Shown: piece by piece, positions 18,553 to 27,918 of the stretch | How positions within the stretch are numbered: position 1 is the first letter of the stretch | Layout: the number at the start of each line of letters is the position of its first letter | Assembly: GCF_026625885.1 (NCBI RefSeq) | Contig: NZ_CP113068.1 | Span: 2,232,001 to 2,296,000 of the forward strand | Reading direction: 5' to 3' | Source: Roseateles sp. SL47 | Lineage (GTDB): Bacteria > Pseudomonadota > Gammaproteobacteria > Burkholderiales > Burkholderiaceae_C | Length of the DNA stretch: 64,000 nt | Notes under the pieces: generated by a model | The model's database searches: none | What the model was told of the DNA's origin: nothing | The model's input: only the letters and a program-made list of their open reading frames with translations | Position numbers and translations under genes: made by a program

Positions 18553-19608
18553 ATGCCTCAGTTCCCCATCCTGGACCGGAAGATCCGCGTCGCCCTGGTC
18601 GGCTGCGGCCGCATCTCCAAGAACCATCTGGAGGCGCTGGGGCGTCACCAGGAGCGGGCGGAGCTGGTCGCGGTGTGCGACAACCGGCCGGAAGCCCTGG
18701 CCGCCGCCACCGCCCAGACCGGTGTGGCGGGTTTTGACTCGCTGGAGGCCCTGCTGGCCGGCAGTGACGCCGACCTGATCGTGCTGTCCACACCCAGCGG
18801 TCTGCATGCCCAGCAGGCCATCACCGCCGCCCGCGCCGGCCGCCATGTGCTCAGCGAAAAGCCGATGGCGACCAAATTCGAGGAAGGCCAGGCCATGGTG
18901 CGCGCCTGCCGCGATGCGGGTGTGAAGCTGTTTGTGGTGAAGCAGAACCGTCTGAATGCCACGGTGCAGCTGGTGAAAAAGGCGCTGGATCAGGGCCGCT
19001 TCGGCCGCATCTTCATGAGCACGGTGAATGTGTTCTGGACCCGCCCGCAGAGCTATTACGACGCCGCCCGCTGGCGCGGCCGCTGGGACATGGACGGCGG
19101 CGCCTTCATGAACCAGGCCAGCCACTATGTGGACCTGCTGGACTGGCTGGTGGGCCCTGTGGACAACGTGCATGCCTACACCGGCACGCTGGCCCGTGAC
19201 ATCGAGGCCGAGGACACCGGCGTGATGAGCCTGCGCCTGCGCCACGGCGGCCTGGCCAGCATCAACGTCACCATGCTGACCTATCCGCAGAACCTGGAAG
19301 GCTCCATCACCATCCTCGGTGAAAAGGGCACCGTCAAGATCGGCGGCACGGCCGTCAACAAGATCGAACACTGGGCCTTTGACACGCCGCATCCGGATGA
19401 CGAGCTGGTCAAGAACGCCAGCTACGAAACCACCAGCGTCTATGGCTTCGGCCACGCCGCCTATTACGACAACGTCATCCAGACGCTGCGGGGCGAGGCC
19501 CATGCCCAGGTGGACGGCTACGAGGGCCTGCGCTCGCTGGAATTGCTGGTGGCCTGCTACCGCAGCGCCCGCGACGGCCAGCGCGTTGGCCTGCCGCTGG
19601 TGTTCTGA
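18553..19608 (+). CDS. wlbA: Gfo/Idh/MocA oxidoreductase, UDP-GlcNAcA 3-dehydrogenase (WlbA/WbpB)
   Basis: A 351-residue NAD(P)-dependent dehydrogenase. Rossmann motif VALVGCGRISKNH begins at about residue 12; the catalytic Lys lies in SEKPMA. A Gfo/Idh/MocA C-terminal domain follows (GGAFMNQASHYVDLLDWLVG). This segment and the following wlbB and wlbC identify it as WlbA/WbpB, which oxidises UDP-N-acetylglucosaminuronic acid at C3. The product enters the synthesis of UDP-2,3-diacetamido-2,3-dideoxyuronic acid. The ATG at 18553 fits the family N-terminus. It is the first gene of a plus-strand polysaccharide operon. Confidence 0.9.
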   Translation: MPQFPILDRKIRVALVGCGRISKNHLEALGRHQERAELVAVCDNRPEALAAATAQTGVAGFDSLEALLAGSDADLIVLSTPSGLHAQQAITAARAGRHVLSEKPMATKFEEGQAMVRACRDAGVKLFVVKQNRLNATVQLVKKALDQGRFGRIFMSTVNVFWTRPQSYYDAARWRGRWDMDGGAFMNQASHYVDLLDWLVGPVDNVHAYTGTLARDIEAEDTGVMSLRLRHGGLASINVTMLTYPQNLEGSITILGEKGTVKIGGTAVNKIEHWAFDTPHPDDELVKNASYETTSVYGFGHAAYYDNVIQTLRGEAHAQVDGYEGLRSLELLVACYRSARDGQRVGLPLVF

Positions 19609-19611
19609 GCC

Positions 19612-20217
19612 ATGGCATTCTGGACACATGCCTCGGCCGTGGTGGATGACGGCGCGCAGATCGGCGAGAACACCAAGGTCTGGCATTTCAGCCATGTCTG
19701 CGCCGGGGCCCGCATCGGCGCGGATTGCTCGCTGGGGCAGGGCGTGTTTGTGGGCAACGATGTGAGCATCGGCCGCAATGTGAAGATCCAGAACAACGTG
19801 TCGGTCTATGACGCGGTCACGCTGGAGGACGACGTGTTCTGCGGCCCGTCCATGGTCTTCACCAATGTCTACAACCCCCGCTCGGCCGTGCCGCGCAAGA
19901 ACGAGTACCGCCGCACGCTGGTCCGGCGCGGCGCCACGCTGGGCGCCAACTGCACCATCGTCTGTGGCGCCACGCTGGGCGAGTATTGCTTTGTGGGCGC
20001 GGGTGCAGTCGTCAAAGGGGATGTCCCTGCCCATGCGCTGATGGTGGGTGTCCCGGCCCGCCAGATCGGCTGGATGAGCCGCCATGGCGAAAAACTCGAC
20101 CTCCCGGTGTCCGGCCACGGCCGTGCCATCTGCCCCGGCAGCGGCGAGGTGTATGAACTCGATGACAAGGGCCTGCATTGGGTGGTGCCCGCGTCCTCCA
20201 CGGAGCCCCGGGCATGA
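19612..20217 (+). CDS. wlbB: Left-handed beta-helix N-acetyltransferase (WlbB/WbpD)
   Basis: A 201-residue hexapeptide-repeat acetyltransferase. Repeats run from about residue 5 to 150 (e.g. [38 protein letters not shown]). The Asn-Pro-containing acceptor loop is [20 protein letters not shown], typical of WbpD. It acetylates the 3-amino group of UDP-2-acetamido-3-amino-2,3-dideoxyglucuronate using acetyl-CoA. The gene sits 3 bp after wlbA and overlaps wlbC by ATGA, matching the order of steps 2 to 4 of the pathway only after the aminotransferase has acted. Confidence 0.92.
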   Translation: MAFWTHASAVVDDGAQIGENTKVWHFSHVCAGARIGADCSLGQGVFVGNDVSIGRNVKIQNNVSVYDAVTLEDDVFCGPSMVFTNVYNPRSAVPRKNEYRRTLVRRGATLGANCTIVCGATLGEYCFVGAGAVVKGDVPAHALMVGVPARQIGWMSRHGEKLDLPVSGHGRAICPGSGEVYELDDKGLHWVVPASSTEPRA

Positions 20218-21422
20218 GCCTTCCCTTCATTGATCTCAAGTCCCAGTACGCGGCCCTCAAGCCCAGCATCGATGCCCGCATCCAGGCGGTGCTGGACCAT
20301 GGCCAGTTCATCATGGGGCCGGAAGTGCAGGAGCTGGAACAAAAGCTCGCCGCCTATGTCGGGGTGAAGCACTGCATCACTGTGGCCAGTGGCACCGAGG
20401 CGCTGCTGATCGCGCTGATGGCGCTGGACCTGCAACCCGGTGACGAAGTCATCACCACCCCGTTCACCTTCGCCGCCACGGCCGAAGTGATCGTGCTGCT
20501 GGGCGGGGTACCGGTGTTTGTGGATATCGAGCCGGACAGCTGCAACATCGATGCACGCCTGATCGAAGCCGCCATCACGCCGCGCACCCGGGCCATCATG
20601 CCGGTGAGCCTGTATGGCCAGGTGGCCGACATGGATGCCATCAACGAGATCGCCGCCCGGCACGGCGACATCCCGGTGATCGAGGATGCGGCGCAGAGCT
20701 TCGGGGCGACCTACCGCAGCAGGCGGACGGATCACGCGACGACGCCGCGCCGCTCCTGCGGCCTCTCCACCTGGGGCGCCACCAGCTTCTTCCCCAGCAA
20801 GCCCCTGGGCTGTTATGGGGACGGCGGCGCACTGTTCACCAACAACGACACCCTGGCAAAAGCCGCCCGCGAAATCCGGGTGCACGGCCAGAGCCAGCGC
20901 TACACCCATACCCGTGTGGGCGTGGGGGGCCGCATGGACACCCTGCAATGCGCCGTGGTGCTGGGCAAGCTGGAGCGCTTTGACTGGGAAGTGGCGCAGC
21001 GCCTGCGCCTGGGTGCGCGCTATCAGCAACTGCTGGCCGACCTGCCGCTGCAAGGCCTGGCGGTGCGCGAGGACCGTGACTGCGTCTGGGCGCAGTTCAC
21101 CGTGCAGGTGGACCAGCGTGAAGCCGTGGTGGCCGCGCTGAAGGCGGCAGGCATTCCCACCGCCATCCACTATCCCAAGCCCTTGCATCGTCAGGCGGCT
21201 TATGCCGACCGCTGCCGGGTGCCGGCTCCATTGCCGCATGCCGAAACCGCCGCCACGCGCGTGATGAGCCTGCCGATGAGCCCGGACCTGACCGAGGCGC
21301 AGCAGGACCAGGTGGTGGAGGCCCTGCGCCAGGCCCTGGCCCAGGGCGCCGCCACCGGCTCGGTGACTGCCAGCGCCTCGGCCGCACACAGCGCCGAAGC
21401 GGCTGCGGACCGCACCGCCTGA
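20214..21422 (+). CDS. wlbC: DegT/DnrJ/EryC1 aminotransferase (WlbC/WbpE)
   Basis: A 402-residue PLP-dependent sugar aminotransferase. The PLP lysine lies in [17 protein letters not shown], the typical WbpE signature; other core segments are [12 protein letters not shown] and [11 protein letters not shown]. It transfers an amino group to C3 of the 3-keto product of WlbA. Compared with WbpE there is an extra stretch of about nine residues (RTDHATTPR) between SFGATY and the PLP loop, and an Ala/Ser-rich tail of about 25 residues. The start was chosen by the ATGA overlap with wlbB. Confidence 0.92.
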   Translation: MSLPFIDLKSQYAALKPSIDARIQAVLDHGQFIMGPEVQELEQKLAAYVGVKHCITVASGTEALLIALMALDLQPGDEVITTPFTFAATAEVIVLLGGVPVFVDIEPDSCNIDARLIEAAITPRTRAIMPVSLYGQVADMDAINEIAARHGDIPVIEDAAQSFGATYRSRRTDHATTPRRSCGLSTWGATSFFPSKPLGCYGDGGALFTNNDTLAKAAREIRVHGQSQRYTHTRVGVGGRMDTLQCAVVLGKLERFDWEVAQRLRLGARYQQLLADLPLQGLAVREDRDCVWAQFTVQVDQREAVVAALKAAGIPTAIHYPKPLHRQAAYADRCRVPAPLPHAETAATRVMSLPMSPDLTEAQQDQVVEALRQALAQGAATGSVTASASAAHSAEAAADRTA

Positions 21423-21426
21423 ACGC

Positions 21427-22650
21427 ATGCTTCGAGCCACGCTGACCCTGCTGGCCGGCGGCGCCCTGGCGCAGCTGTTGCCGCTGCTGCTGGGGCCGTG
21501 GATCACGCGCCTGTATTCGCCGATCGAGTTCGGTCACTTCAGTCTGGTGTGGACGGTGGCCACCAACGTGGCGGTGGTGGGCTGCGCCCGTTATGAATTC
21601 GCCCTGCCGCTGGAGAAGGATGGACTGCGGGCCGCTCGGCTGATGGCGCTGTGCCTGCGGGTGCTGCTGGCGGTGACGCTGGTCAGCGCCTGCATCGGCT
21701 GGGCGTGGAGCGTCTGGCAGGGCCTGGACCTTGCGGTGTGGCTGGGCCTGGCGGTGCTGGCCGGCGCGTCGGCGCAGGCCCTGACCCTGTGGGCCACCCG
21801 CGCCAGCGCCTTTGGTGCGCTGGCCGCCGCGCGGCTGGTGCAGTATGGGGGCGCTGCCGTGCTGCAGGTGGTGCTGGGGCTGGCCGCCTTTGGTGCCGTT
21901 GGCCTGCTGCTGGGGCCGATCGTGGCCGGTCTTGCCGCCGCGCTGTGGTTGGCCCGTGTGGCCCGGCCGGTGAATGGCTGGCGCTCGATGTGGCGCCAGG
22001 ACGGCACCGACCTGTCCGCCATGGCCCGCCGCCACAAGGACTTCCCGCTGCTCAACACGCCCCATGCCTTTGCCGGCGCACTGCAGGACAGCCTGGCGCT
22101 GCTGCTGCTGTCCTGCTGGGCCGGCGATGCGGCGGCCGGTTATTGGGCGCTGGCCATGCGGTATCTGAAGGCGCCCGCCAGCCTGGTGGGCGGTGCCTTG
22201 TCGCAGACCCTCTACCCGCGCCTGGTGGCCGCTCGCTCCCCGGAGGAGGCCGTGCGACTGGTGCGCCAGGCCATGGCGGCGCTGGCGGCGTTTGCCATTC
22301 CGTTGGCGGCCGTGCTGACCGTCTGGGGGCCCTCTCTCTTCTCCTGGGCGTTTGGCGAGCGCTGGCAGGACGCCGGTGAACTGGCGCGCGCGCTGGCGCC
22401 GTATGTGGCGGTGCATTTCATTGCCTCGCCGCTGTCGGTGACCACCATGGCCTGGCAGGCCCAGGGCTGGGCCCTGCGCCTGGCGCTGGTGGGTCAACTG
22501 GCCTTTGTGCTGGGCATCGGTGTCGGGCTGATGCAGGGCGGCCTGATCGGCGCCGCCTGGGGCGTCTCTGCGACGATGGCCTTGTACTTCGGTTATTACT
22601 TCTGGGCGCTGGCGCACTGGAAACACAAGGACGGACTCTTCGCCACATGA
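21427..22650 (+). CDS. Wzx-type lipid-linked oligosaccharide flippase
   Basis: A 407-residue polytopic protein with about 12 hydrophobic segments, starting LLAGGALAQLLPLLLGPWITRLYSPIEFG. This opening (gain-of-order helix then RLYSP.EFG) is typical of polysaccharide-biosynthesis flippases of the MATE/MOP group. It should move an undecaprenyl-PP-linked repeat unit across the inner membrane. It starts 4 bp after wlbC and overlaps the next gene by ATGA. A second, unrelated flippase lies at 60603. Confidence 0.88.
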   Translation: MLRATLTLLAGGALAQLLPLLLGPWITRLYSPIEFGHFSLVWTVATNVAVVGCARYEFALPLEKDGLRAARLMALCLRVLLAVTLVSACIGWAWSVWQGLDLAVWLGLAVLAGASAQALTLWATRASAFGALAAARLVQYGGAAVLQVVLGLAAFGAVGLLLGPIVAGLAAALWLARVARPVNGWRSMWRQDGTDLSAMARRHKDFPLLNTPHAFAGALQDSLALLLLSCWAGDAAAGYWALAMRYLKAPASLVGGALSQTLYPRLVAARSPEEAVRLVRQAMAALAAFAIPLAAVLTVWGPSLFSWAFGERWQDAGELARALAPYVAVHFIASPLSVTTMAWQAQGWALRLALVGQLAFVLGIGVGLMQGGLIGAAWGVSATMALYFGYYFWALAHWKHKDGLFAT

Positions 22651-23357
22651 AAGCAAGCCTGCGTCGAAGGCTCTGGCAGCCGATCAAGATGCTGATCTCC
22701 CGCCTGTGGGGCACCCGCATGGTGGGCGGCTTTGTGCGTGGCGATGGCGTTTATCTGCCCGCCACCCGCATCAGCAACACCAGTGTCGTGTTTGCCCGCG
22801 AGCGGCTGGTGATCGGGGACCATGTCTTCATCGGCCACTTCAGCGTGCTGGATGCCACCTACGGGCTGCGCATCGGGGAAGGCTGCCAGATCGGTTTCTT
22901 CACCGGCATCTTCACCCACTCCAGCCATGCGGCCATCCGGCTTTATGGCCGCCAATATGTCCACACGCCGGAGAAAAAGGCCTACTTCACCGCACCGGTG
23001 GAGATCGGTGACTTCTGCTTCATCGGCGCGCATGCCACGCTGCTGCCGGGCACCCGGCTCGGGCGCGGGTCCATCGTGTCGGCCTACAGCCTGGTCAGCG
23101 GGGAGCATCCGGACTTCGCCATCCTTGCGGGCCAACCGGCGAAGGTGGTGGGTGACACCCGCCGCATGGATGAACGCTTGCTGAGAGAGCATCCCGAGCT
23201 GCTGCCGTTTTATGAGGACTGGGCCGGTGCGAGCCCCACGGCCCATCCCGCAGGGCCAGCCTCCGTCGACGCGCCTCCTGCAACAAGCGCCCAGCCTGGT
23301 GCAACAAGCGCCGAGTCTTCTCTGGTCACGCCTGCCACTCCTCCCGAATCCCCATGA
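22647..23357 (+). CDS. Hexapeptide-repeat acyltransferase
   Basis: A 236-residue left-handed beta-helix protein. The isoleucine-patch repeats include RLVIGDHVFIGHFSVLDATYGLRIGEGCQIGFFTG and VEIGDFCFIGAHATLLPGTRLGRGSIV, with a catalytic-type His in FTHSSHAA. It probably O-acetylates a sugar of the repeat unit. The last 45 residues are a Pro/Ala/Thr/Ser-rich tail unlike other family members. ATGA overlaps connect it to both neighbours. Confidence 0.85.
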   Translation: MKASLRRRLWQPIKMLISRLWGTRMVGGFVRGDGVYLPATRISNTSVVFARERLVIGDHVFIGHFSVLDATYGLRIGEGCQIGFFTGIFTHSSHAAIRLYGRQYVHTPEKKAYFTAPVEIGDFCFIGAHATLLPGTRLGRGSIVSAYSLVSGEHPDFAILAGQPAKVVGDTRRMDERLLREHPELLPFYEDWAGASPTAHPAGPASVDAPPATSAQPGATSAESSLVTPATPPESP

Positions 23358-24424
23358 GACTTGTCCTGATCGGCGACGGCGATAGCCCGCATCTGCTCAA
23401 GTGGGCCCGTGCCCTGGTGGACCAGGTGGAACTCTGGGCCGCCTCCACCCGCGGCTTTGCGCCGGAATTCAGCTTCCTGATCCCGGAGGACCGTCGGCTG
23501 GCCTTGAACACCCACCCGGCTCACGGCGGTGGCAATCTGGCCGTCATCCAGCAACTCCCCAAGCTCGGCCAATGGCTGGCCAAGGTGGATGCGGACTGGC
23601 TGCATCCCCACTACCTCACCTCCCACGGCACGCTGGCCTGGGCCGCGCGCAAGGGCTGGCGGCTGCGGGCGCGCATCGTGGGGTCGGCCTGGGGCAGCGA
23701 CATCCTGGTCACGCCCAACCAGGGCTGGGGTTACCGCTGGCTCACGCGCCAGGTGCTGCAGGCCTGCACGCTGACCACCTCCGATTCCGAGCACATGGCG
23801 GCCCGCATGCGTGAGCTGGGCGCGGGGGAGGTGATGACCTTCCCGTTTGGTCTGGAAGCTCTGCCCAAGCAGAACGTGCGCAAGCAGCCGTGGCTGTTCT
23901 TTGCGAATCGGGGCCTGGAACCGATCTACCGTCCGCACCGCGTGATCGACGCCTTTGCGGCCATCGCCGCCCAGCGGCCGGAAGCGCAATTGCGGGTGGC
24001 CAATGACGGCTCCCTGCGCGAGGCACTGCAGGCGCAGGTCCGCAGCCTCGGGCTGGACGACCGTGTGGAATTCCTGGGCCGGCTTGATGCCGTCTCCCAG
24101 GGGCGCCACTATGCCCATGCCCGCTGGTTCCTGAGCCTGCCAGAAAGTGATTCGGTCTCGGTCTCCGTCCTGGAGGCCATGGCCCATGAATGCCTGCCGG
24201 TGCTGTCCGACCTGCCTGCCAACCATGAGTTGCTGGGCGAGGGACGGCACGGCCTGATCCTGTCCGACCCGGACGAGCTGACCCGCCTGCCGGCGCGGTT
24301 GGCCGCGCTGGCGGACGATGCCCACATCGACGCGATGGGCGCGGCCAACCGGGCCTGGGTGGCGCAAAACGCCCTCTTCGGCCCGGCGGTGAAGCGCTTC
24401 GTGGCACGACTCAACGCCCTATGA
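23354..24424 (+). CDS. Glycosyltransferase family 4
   Basis: A 356-residue GT-B fold glycosyltransferase. The N-terminal half opens MRLVLIGDGDSPHLLKWA. The C-terminal donor-binding half has FFANRGLEPIYRPHRVIDAF, a GRLDAVSQGRHYAHARWF segment and the EX7E-like LPESDSVSVSVLEAMAHECLPVLSD. Donor and acceptor sugars cannot be read from sequence. It overlaps its neighbours by ATGA, so it belongs to the same polysaccharide operon. Confidence 0.88.
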   Translation: MRLVLIGDGDSPHLLKWARALVDQVELWAASTRGFAPEFSFLIPEDRRLALNTHPAHGGGNLAVIQQLPKLGQWLAKVDADWLHPHYLTSHGTLAWAARKGWRLRARIVGSAWGSDILVTPNQGWGYRWLTRQVLQACTLTTSDSEHMAARMRELGAGEVMTFPFGLEALPKQNVRKQPWLFFANRGLEPIYRPHRVIDAFAAIAAQRPEAQLRVANDGSLREALQAQVRSLGLDDRVEFLGRLDAVSQGRHYAHARWFLSLPESDSVSVSVLEAMAHECLPVLSDLPANHELLGEGRHGLILSDPDELTRLPARLAALADDAHIDAMGAANRAWVAQNALFGPAVKRFVARLNAL

Positions 24425-25638
24425 AGCTCCTGCTGATCAATCATTACGCCGGCTCCCCGAAGCACGGCATGGAATTCCGCCCCTTCTACCTGGCCCGTGA
24501 ATGGGTGAGGGCGGGGCATCAGGTGCTGATCCTCGGCGCCTCTTACTCCCATGTGCGCAGCCTCCAGCCGGACCCCGGCAGTGCCCAGCTCAGCGGGGTG
24601 TCCTACCACTTCTACGACACGCCGCCGTACCAGGGCAATGGCTTGGGCCGGGTCAAGAACATCTGGTCCTTCTGCCGTCAGGTGTGGAAGGACGCGGACA
24701 TCCTGGCCCGTGAATTCGAGCCCGATGTGGTGATTGCCTCCAGCACCTATCCGATGGATGTGTGGGTGGCGCGCCGCGTGGCCCGCTTGGCCCAGGCCAA
24801 GCTGGTGTACGAAGTGCACGACCTCTGGCCGTTGTCACCGATCGAGCTGTCCGGCATGTCGCCCCGGCATCCGTTTGCGATGCTCTGCCAGAAGGCCGAG
24901 AACGACGCCTACCGGGATGCGGACGTGGTGGTGTCGATGCTGCCCAAGGTGCATCAGCACATGGCGGCCCATGGGCTGGATTTGAAGAAGCTGCACATCG
25001 TGCCCAACGGCATCACGCTGGATGAATGGCAGGGGGATGGTGAACCGCTGGACGCCGCCGTGCAGGCCCATCTGGCCACGCAGCGCGCGGCGGGACGTAC
25101 GGTGGTGGGTTATGCCGGCTCAATGGGGCAGCCCAATGCGCTGGACGTGCTGCTGGATGCCGCCAAGCTGCTGAAGGACGTACCGCTGGCTTTTGTGCTG
25201 GTGGGGGGCGGCCATGAGCGGGAGCGGCTGGAGGCGCGGGTGCGGGACGAAGGGCTGACCCATGTGGCGATGTTCCCTCCGATTCCCAAGGGGCAGATCC
25301 CGTCGCTGCTCAAGGGCTTCGACATCGCCTACATCGGATGGCAGCGCACACCCATCTATCGCTTCGGCATCGCGCCCAACAAGCTGATGGACTACATGAT
25401 GGCCCAGCGGCCGGTGCTTCATTCGGTGGAGGCGGGTAATGACCCGGTGGCGGAAGCGGGAGCGGGGCTCACCGTGCCGCCGCAGGACGCCCAGGCGGTG
25501 GCCCAAGGCCTGCGCCAGCTGGCGTCCCTGCCTGCCTCGCAGCGTGAGATCATGGGCTGCAACGGGCGTGAATTCGTGCTGAAGCACCATACCTACCCGG
25601 TGCTGGCGAAGCGGTTCATTGACGCTGTGTCGGGCTGA
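24421..25638 (+). CDS. Glycosyltransferase family 4 (WbuB-like)
   Basis: A 405-residue GT-B glycosyltransferase. It opens MKLLLINHYAGSPKHGMEFRPFYLAREW, as in WbuB/WcaI-like enzymes that transfer N-acetylated aminosugars. Other landmarks are YEVHDLWPLSPIELSG, VVGYAGSMGQPNALDVLL and a short APNKLMDYMMAQRPV donor loop. The WbuB resemblance fits a locus that makes acetamido sugars, but the donor is an inference. It is the last gene before a hexanucleotide tandem repeat. Confidence 0.88.
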   Translation: MKLLLINHYAGSPKHGMEFRPFYLAREWVRAGHQVLILGASYSHVRSLQPDPGSAQLSGVSYHFYDTPPYQGNGLGRVKNIWSFCRQVWKDADILAREFEPDVVIASSTYPMDVWVARRVARLAQAKLVYEVHDLWPLSPIELSGMSPRHPFAMLCQKAENDAYRDADVVVSMLPKVHQHMAAHGLDLKKLHIVPNGITLDEWQGDGEPLDAAVQAHLATQRAAGRTVVGYAGSMGQPNALDVLLDAAKLLKDVPLAFVLVGGGHERERLEARVRDEGLTHVAMFPPIPKGQIPSLLKGFDIAYIGWQRTPIYRFGIAPNKLMDYMMAQRPVLHSVEAGNDPVAEAGAGLTVPPQDAQAVAQGLRQLASLPASQREIMGCNGREFVLKHHTYPVLAKRFIDAVSG

Positions 25639-25722
25639 TCGAGGCTTTGCCGGAAATGCCGAGATTGCCGCCACCCACGCCTGTTGTCACGCCACCCTGC
25701 ACTGCGTACTGACCTCTGACCC

Positions 25723-25770
25723 AAGCCCAAGCCCAAGCCCAAGCCCAAGCCCAAGCCCAAGCCCAAGCCC
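25723..25770. repeat. Hexanucleotide tandem repeat (AAGCCC)8
   Basis: Eight uninterrupted AAGCCC units between the stop of the GT4 gene (25638) and the methyltransferase ATG (25812). The last unit ends 41 bp before the start codon. Unit loss or gain would change leader length by 6 bp without affecting any reading frame. Confidence 0.95.
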
Positions 25771-25811
25771 ACCGCCTCCGCTGCCCCACCAACACGCCAC
25801 CTTCATCCACC

Positions 25812-26531
25812 ATGCCCCAGGATCACGAACTCCAGGCCATCGCCCAGCGTTATGCCCGGCGCGAGGAGCGGCTGGGCGGGCTTGAGCGCTACAGCCTGCT
25901 GCGCCCCGAGGTGTGGCAGATGCTGCATGAACGCCAGGCCATGTTGCTGCGGCTGCTGGCGGCGCGCTCGCAGGCGCTGGGGCCGGTGGCGGATTGGCGG
26001 CTCACGGAAGTGGGCTGCGGTGCTGGTGGCAACCTGATGGACATGCTGCGCATCGGCCTGCGGCCGGAGCATCTGACGGGCATCGAGCTGCTGCCGGAGC
26101 GTTTTGAGACGGCGCAGGCGATGCTGCCTGCGCAAGTGCGATTGTTGGTCGGCGACGCGTCCCAGGCGCAAGTGGAGCCGGGCAGCCAGCATCTGGTGAT
26201 GCAGTCCACGGTCTTCTCCTCCATCCTGGACGATGGATTGCAACAACGGCTGGCCGAGGCCATGTGGCGCTGGGTGAAGCCCGGTGGCGCGGTGATCTGG
26301 TACGACTTCATCGTCGACAATCCTCGCAACCCCGATGTGCGCGGCGTGCCGGTGCGGCGCATGCGGGCCTTGTTTCCGCAGGGTCGGCCGGTGGTGCGCC
26401 GGGTGACCCTGGCGCCTCCGCTGGCCCGCGCCGTGTGCCGCTGGCATCCCTCGCTGTATGGCTGGCTCAACAGCTTGCCGCCGCTGCGCACGCATGTGCT
26501 GGCTTTGATCGAAAAACCGGACGGAAGCTGA
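25812..26531 (+). CDS. Class I SAM-dependent methyltransferase
   Basis: A 239-residue methyltransferase. Motif I is EVGCGAGGNL at 66-75, with an acidic residue at the end of beta2 in GIELLPERF. The post-motif DASQAQVEPGSQHLVMQSTVF and motif III-like WVKPGGAVIWYDF are present. In a polysaccharide locus it probably methylates a sugar hydroxyl or modifies a terminal residue; the acceptor is unknown. It lies downstream of a tandem repeat that could affect its expression. Confidence 0.87.
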   Translation: MPQDHELQAIAQRYARREERLGGLERYSLLRPEVWQMLHERQAMLLRLLAARSQALGPVADWRLTEVGCGAGGNLMDMLRIGLRPEHLTGIELLPERFETAQAMLPAQVRLLVGDASQAQVEPGSQHLVMQSTVFSSILDDGLQQRLAEAMWRWVKPGGAVIWYDFIVDNPRNPDVRGVPVRRMRALFPQGRPVVRRVTLAPPLARAVCRWHPSLYGWLNSLPPLRTHVLALIEKPDGS

Positions 26532-26586
26532 TGACTCCGCGACTGCCCCGCCATTGCCTGCACGCGCTCATCGCGCACTCATCACC

Positions 26587-26624
26587 CATGCATCACGCAC
26601 GCATCGCGCATGCATCACGCACGC
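26587..26624. repeat. Short direct repeat in a low-complexity gap
   Basis: The 16-mer CATGCATCACGCACGC occurs at 26587-26602 and 26609-26624 (22-bp period), embedded in further degenerate GCATCACGC-like sequence from about 26550. No gene is seen in this 163-bp gap. Confidence 0.8.
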
Positions 26625-26694
26625 CGTTCAACAACGTCTTTTGCGCACGCCCTGAGGCGCAGCGCCTCCTCCAGACTTCACCACGCTTTCGACC

Positions 26695-27864
26695 ATGACT
26701 GACCAGTTGCCCTTCCTGCCCTTTGCCCTGCCCGAGATTGGCGAGGAAGAAATCGCCGAAGTGGTGGACACGCTGCGCAGCGGCTGGGTCACCACCGGCC
26801 CGAAGGCCAAGCGCTTTGAGCAGGCGTTTGCCGAGTTCCTCGGCGAGCCGCAGATCGAATGCGTGGCGGTGAACTCGGCCACCGCCGGCCTGCACCTGGC
26901 GCTGGAAGCGCTGGGCATCGGCCCGGGGGATGAAGTCATCACCACCACGCACACCTTCACCGCCACCGCCGAGGTGGTGCGATACCTCGGCGCGGATGTC
27001 GTGCTGGTGGACATCGACCCGAAGACCCTGAACATCGCCATCGACCAGATCGAGGCGGCCATTACGCCGCGGACCAAGGCCATCATTCCGGTGCACTACG
27101 CCGGCTTGGCCGTGGACATGCTGGCGGTGCTGGACATTGCACGCAAGCATGGCCTGAAGGTGGTGGAAGATGCGGCGCATGCGCTGCCCACCACACTGGA
27201 GAAGGAACTGATCGGCACCATGGGCAGCAATGCGGCGGTGTTCAGCTTCTATGCCAACAAGACCATGACCACCGGTGAAGGCGGCATGCTGGTGACGCGT
27301 GATGCGGAACTCGCCAAACGCGCCCGGGTGATGCGGCTGCACGGCATCAACCGCGACGCCTTTGACCGCTTCACCGCCAAGGTGCCGAGCTGGTATTACG
27401 AGATCGTGGCCCCGGGTTTCAAGTACAACATGACCGACATTGCGGCGGCGCTGGGCCTGCATCAGCTCAAGCGTCTGCCGGCCTTCCAGCAGCGGCGTGA
27501 GCAGATTGCGCAGCGTTACTTCGAGGCACTGTCGGACCTGCCGCTGATCCTGCCGCCGCAGCCGATTGAAGGCGATACACACAGCTGGCATCTGTATGTG
27601 CTGCGTCTGTCCGACGAGGCCGATGTCAGCCGGGATGAATTCATCGAGCGCATGTTTGCCCTGGGCATCGGCTGCAGCGTGCATTACGTGCCGCTGCACC
27701 AGCATCCCTACTGGCGCGAGCGTTATGGGCTGACCGCCGAGATGTTCCCGCAGTCCCAGAAGGCGTATGAGCGCACGGTGACGATTCCGCTGTACACGGC
27801 CATGACGGATGCCGATGTGGAGCGGGTGATCGCGGCGGTGCGCCAAAGCCTGGGCGCGGCCTGA
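26695..27864 (+). CDS. DegT/DnrJ/EryC1 sugar aminotransferase (PglE/ArnB-like)
   Basis: A 389-residue PLP-dependent aminotransferase distinct from wlbC. The PLP lysine is in [23 protein letters not shown] and [12 protein letters not shown] are further family segments. The YANK loop and [12 protein letters not shown] are typical of enzymes acting on UDP-4-keto sugars, such as PglE (bacillosamine) and ArnB. The nearby PglF/WbpM-type dehydratase at 28643 could supply its 4-keto-6-deoxy substrate. Pathway assignment is inferred. Confidence 0.88.
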   Translation: MTDQLPFLPFALPEIGEEEIAEVVDTLRSGWVTTGPKAKRFEQAFAEFLGEPQIECVAVNSATAGLHLALEALGIGPGDEVITTTHTFTATAEVVRYLGADVVLVDIDPKTLNIAIDQIEAAITPRTKAIIPVHYAGLAVDMLAVLDIARKHGLKVVEDAAHALPTTLEKELIGTMGSNAAVFSFYANKTMTTGEGGMLVTRDAELAKRARVMRLHGINRDAFDRFTAKVPSWYYEIVAPGFKYNMTDIAAALGLHQLKRLPAFQQRREQIAQRYFEALSDLPLILPPQPIEGDTHSWHLYVLRLSDEADVSRDEFIERMFALGIGCSVHYVPLHQHPYWRERYGLTAEMFPQSQKAYERTVTIPLYTAMTDADVERVIAAVRQSLGAA

Positions 27865-27918
27865 GGGCCGATGCGCGGCGGCATCCAGGCAGACTGTGGA
27901 TTGAGGATTTCTGGCGGC

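Noticed and set aside
25616..25813. Minus-strand frame encoding an AW repeat and plus-strand frame encoding PS repeats
   Set aside because: Both are translations of the (AAGCCC)8 tract and not genes.
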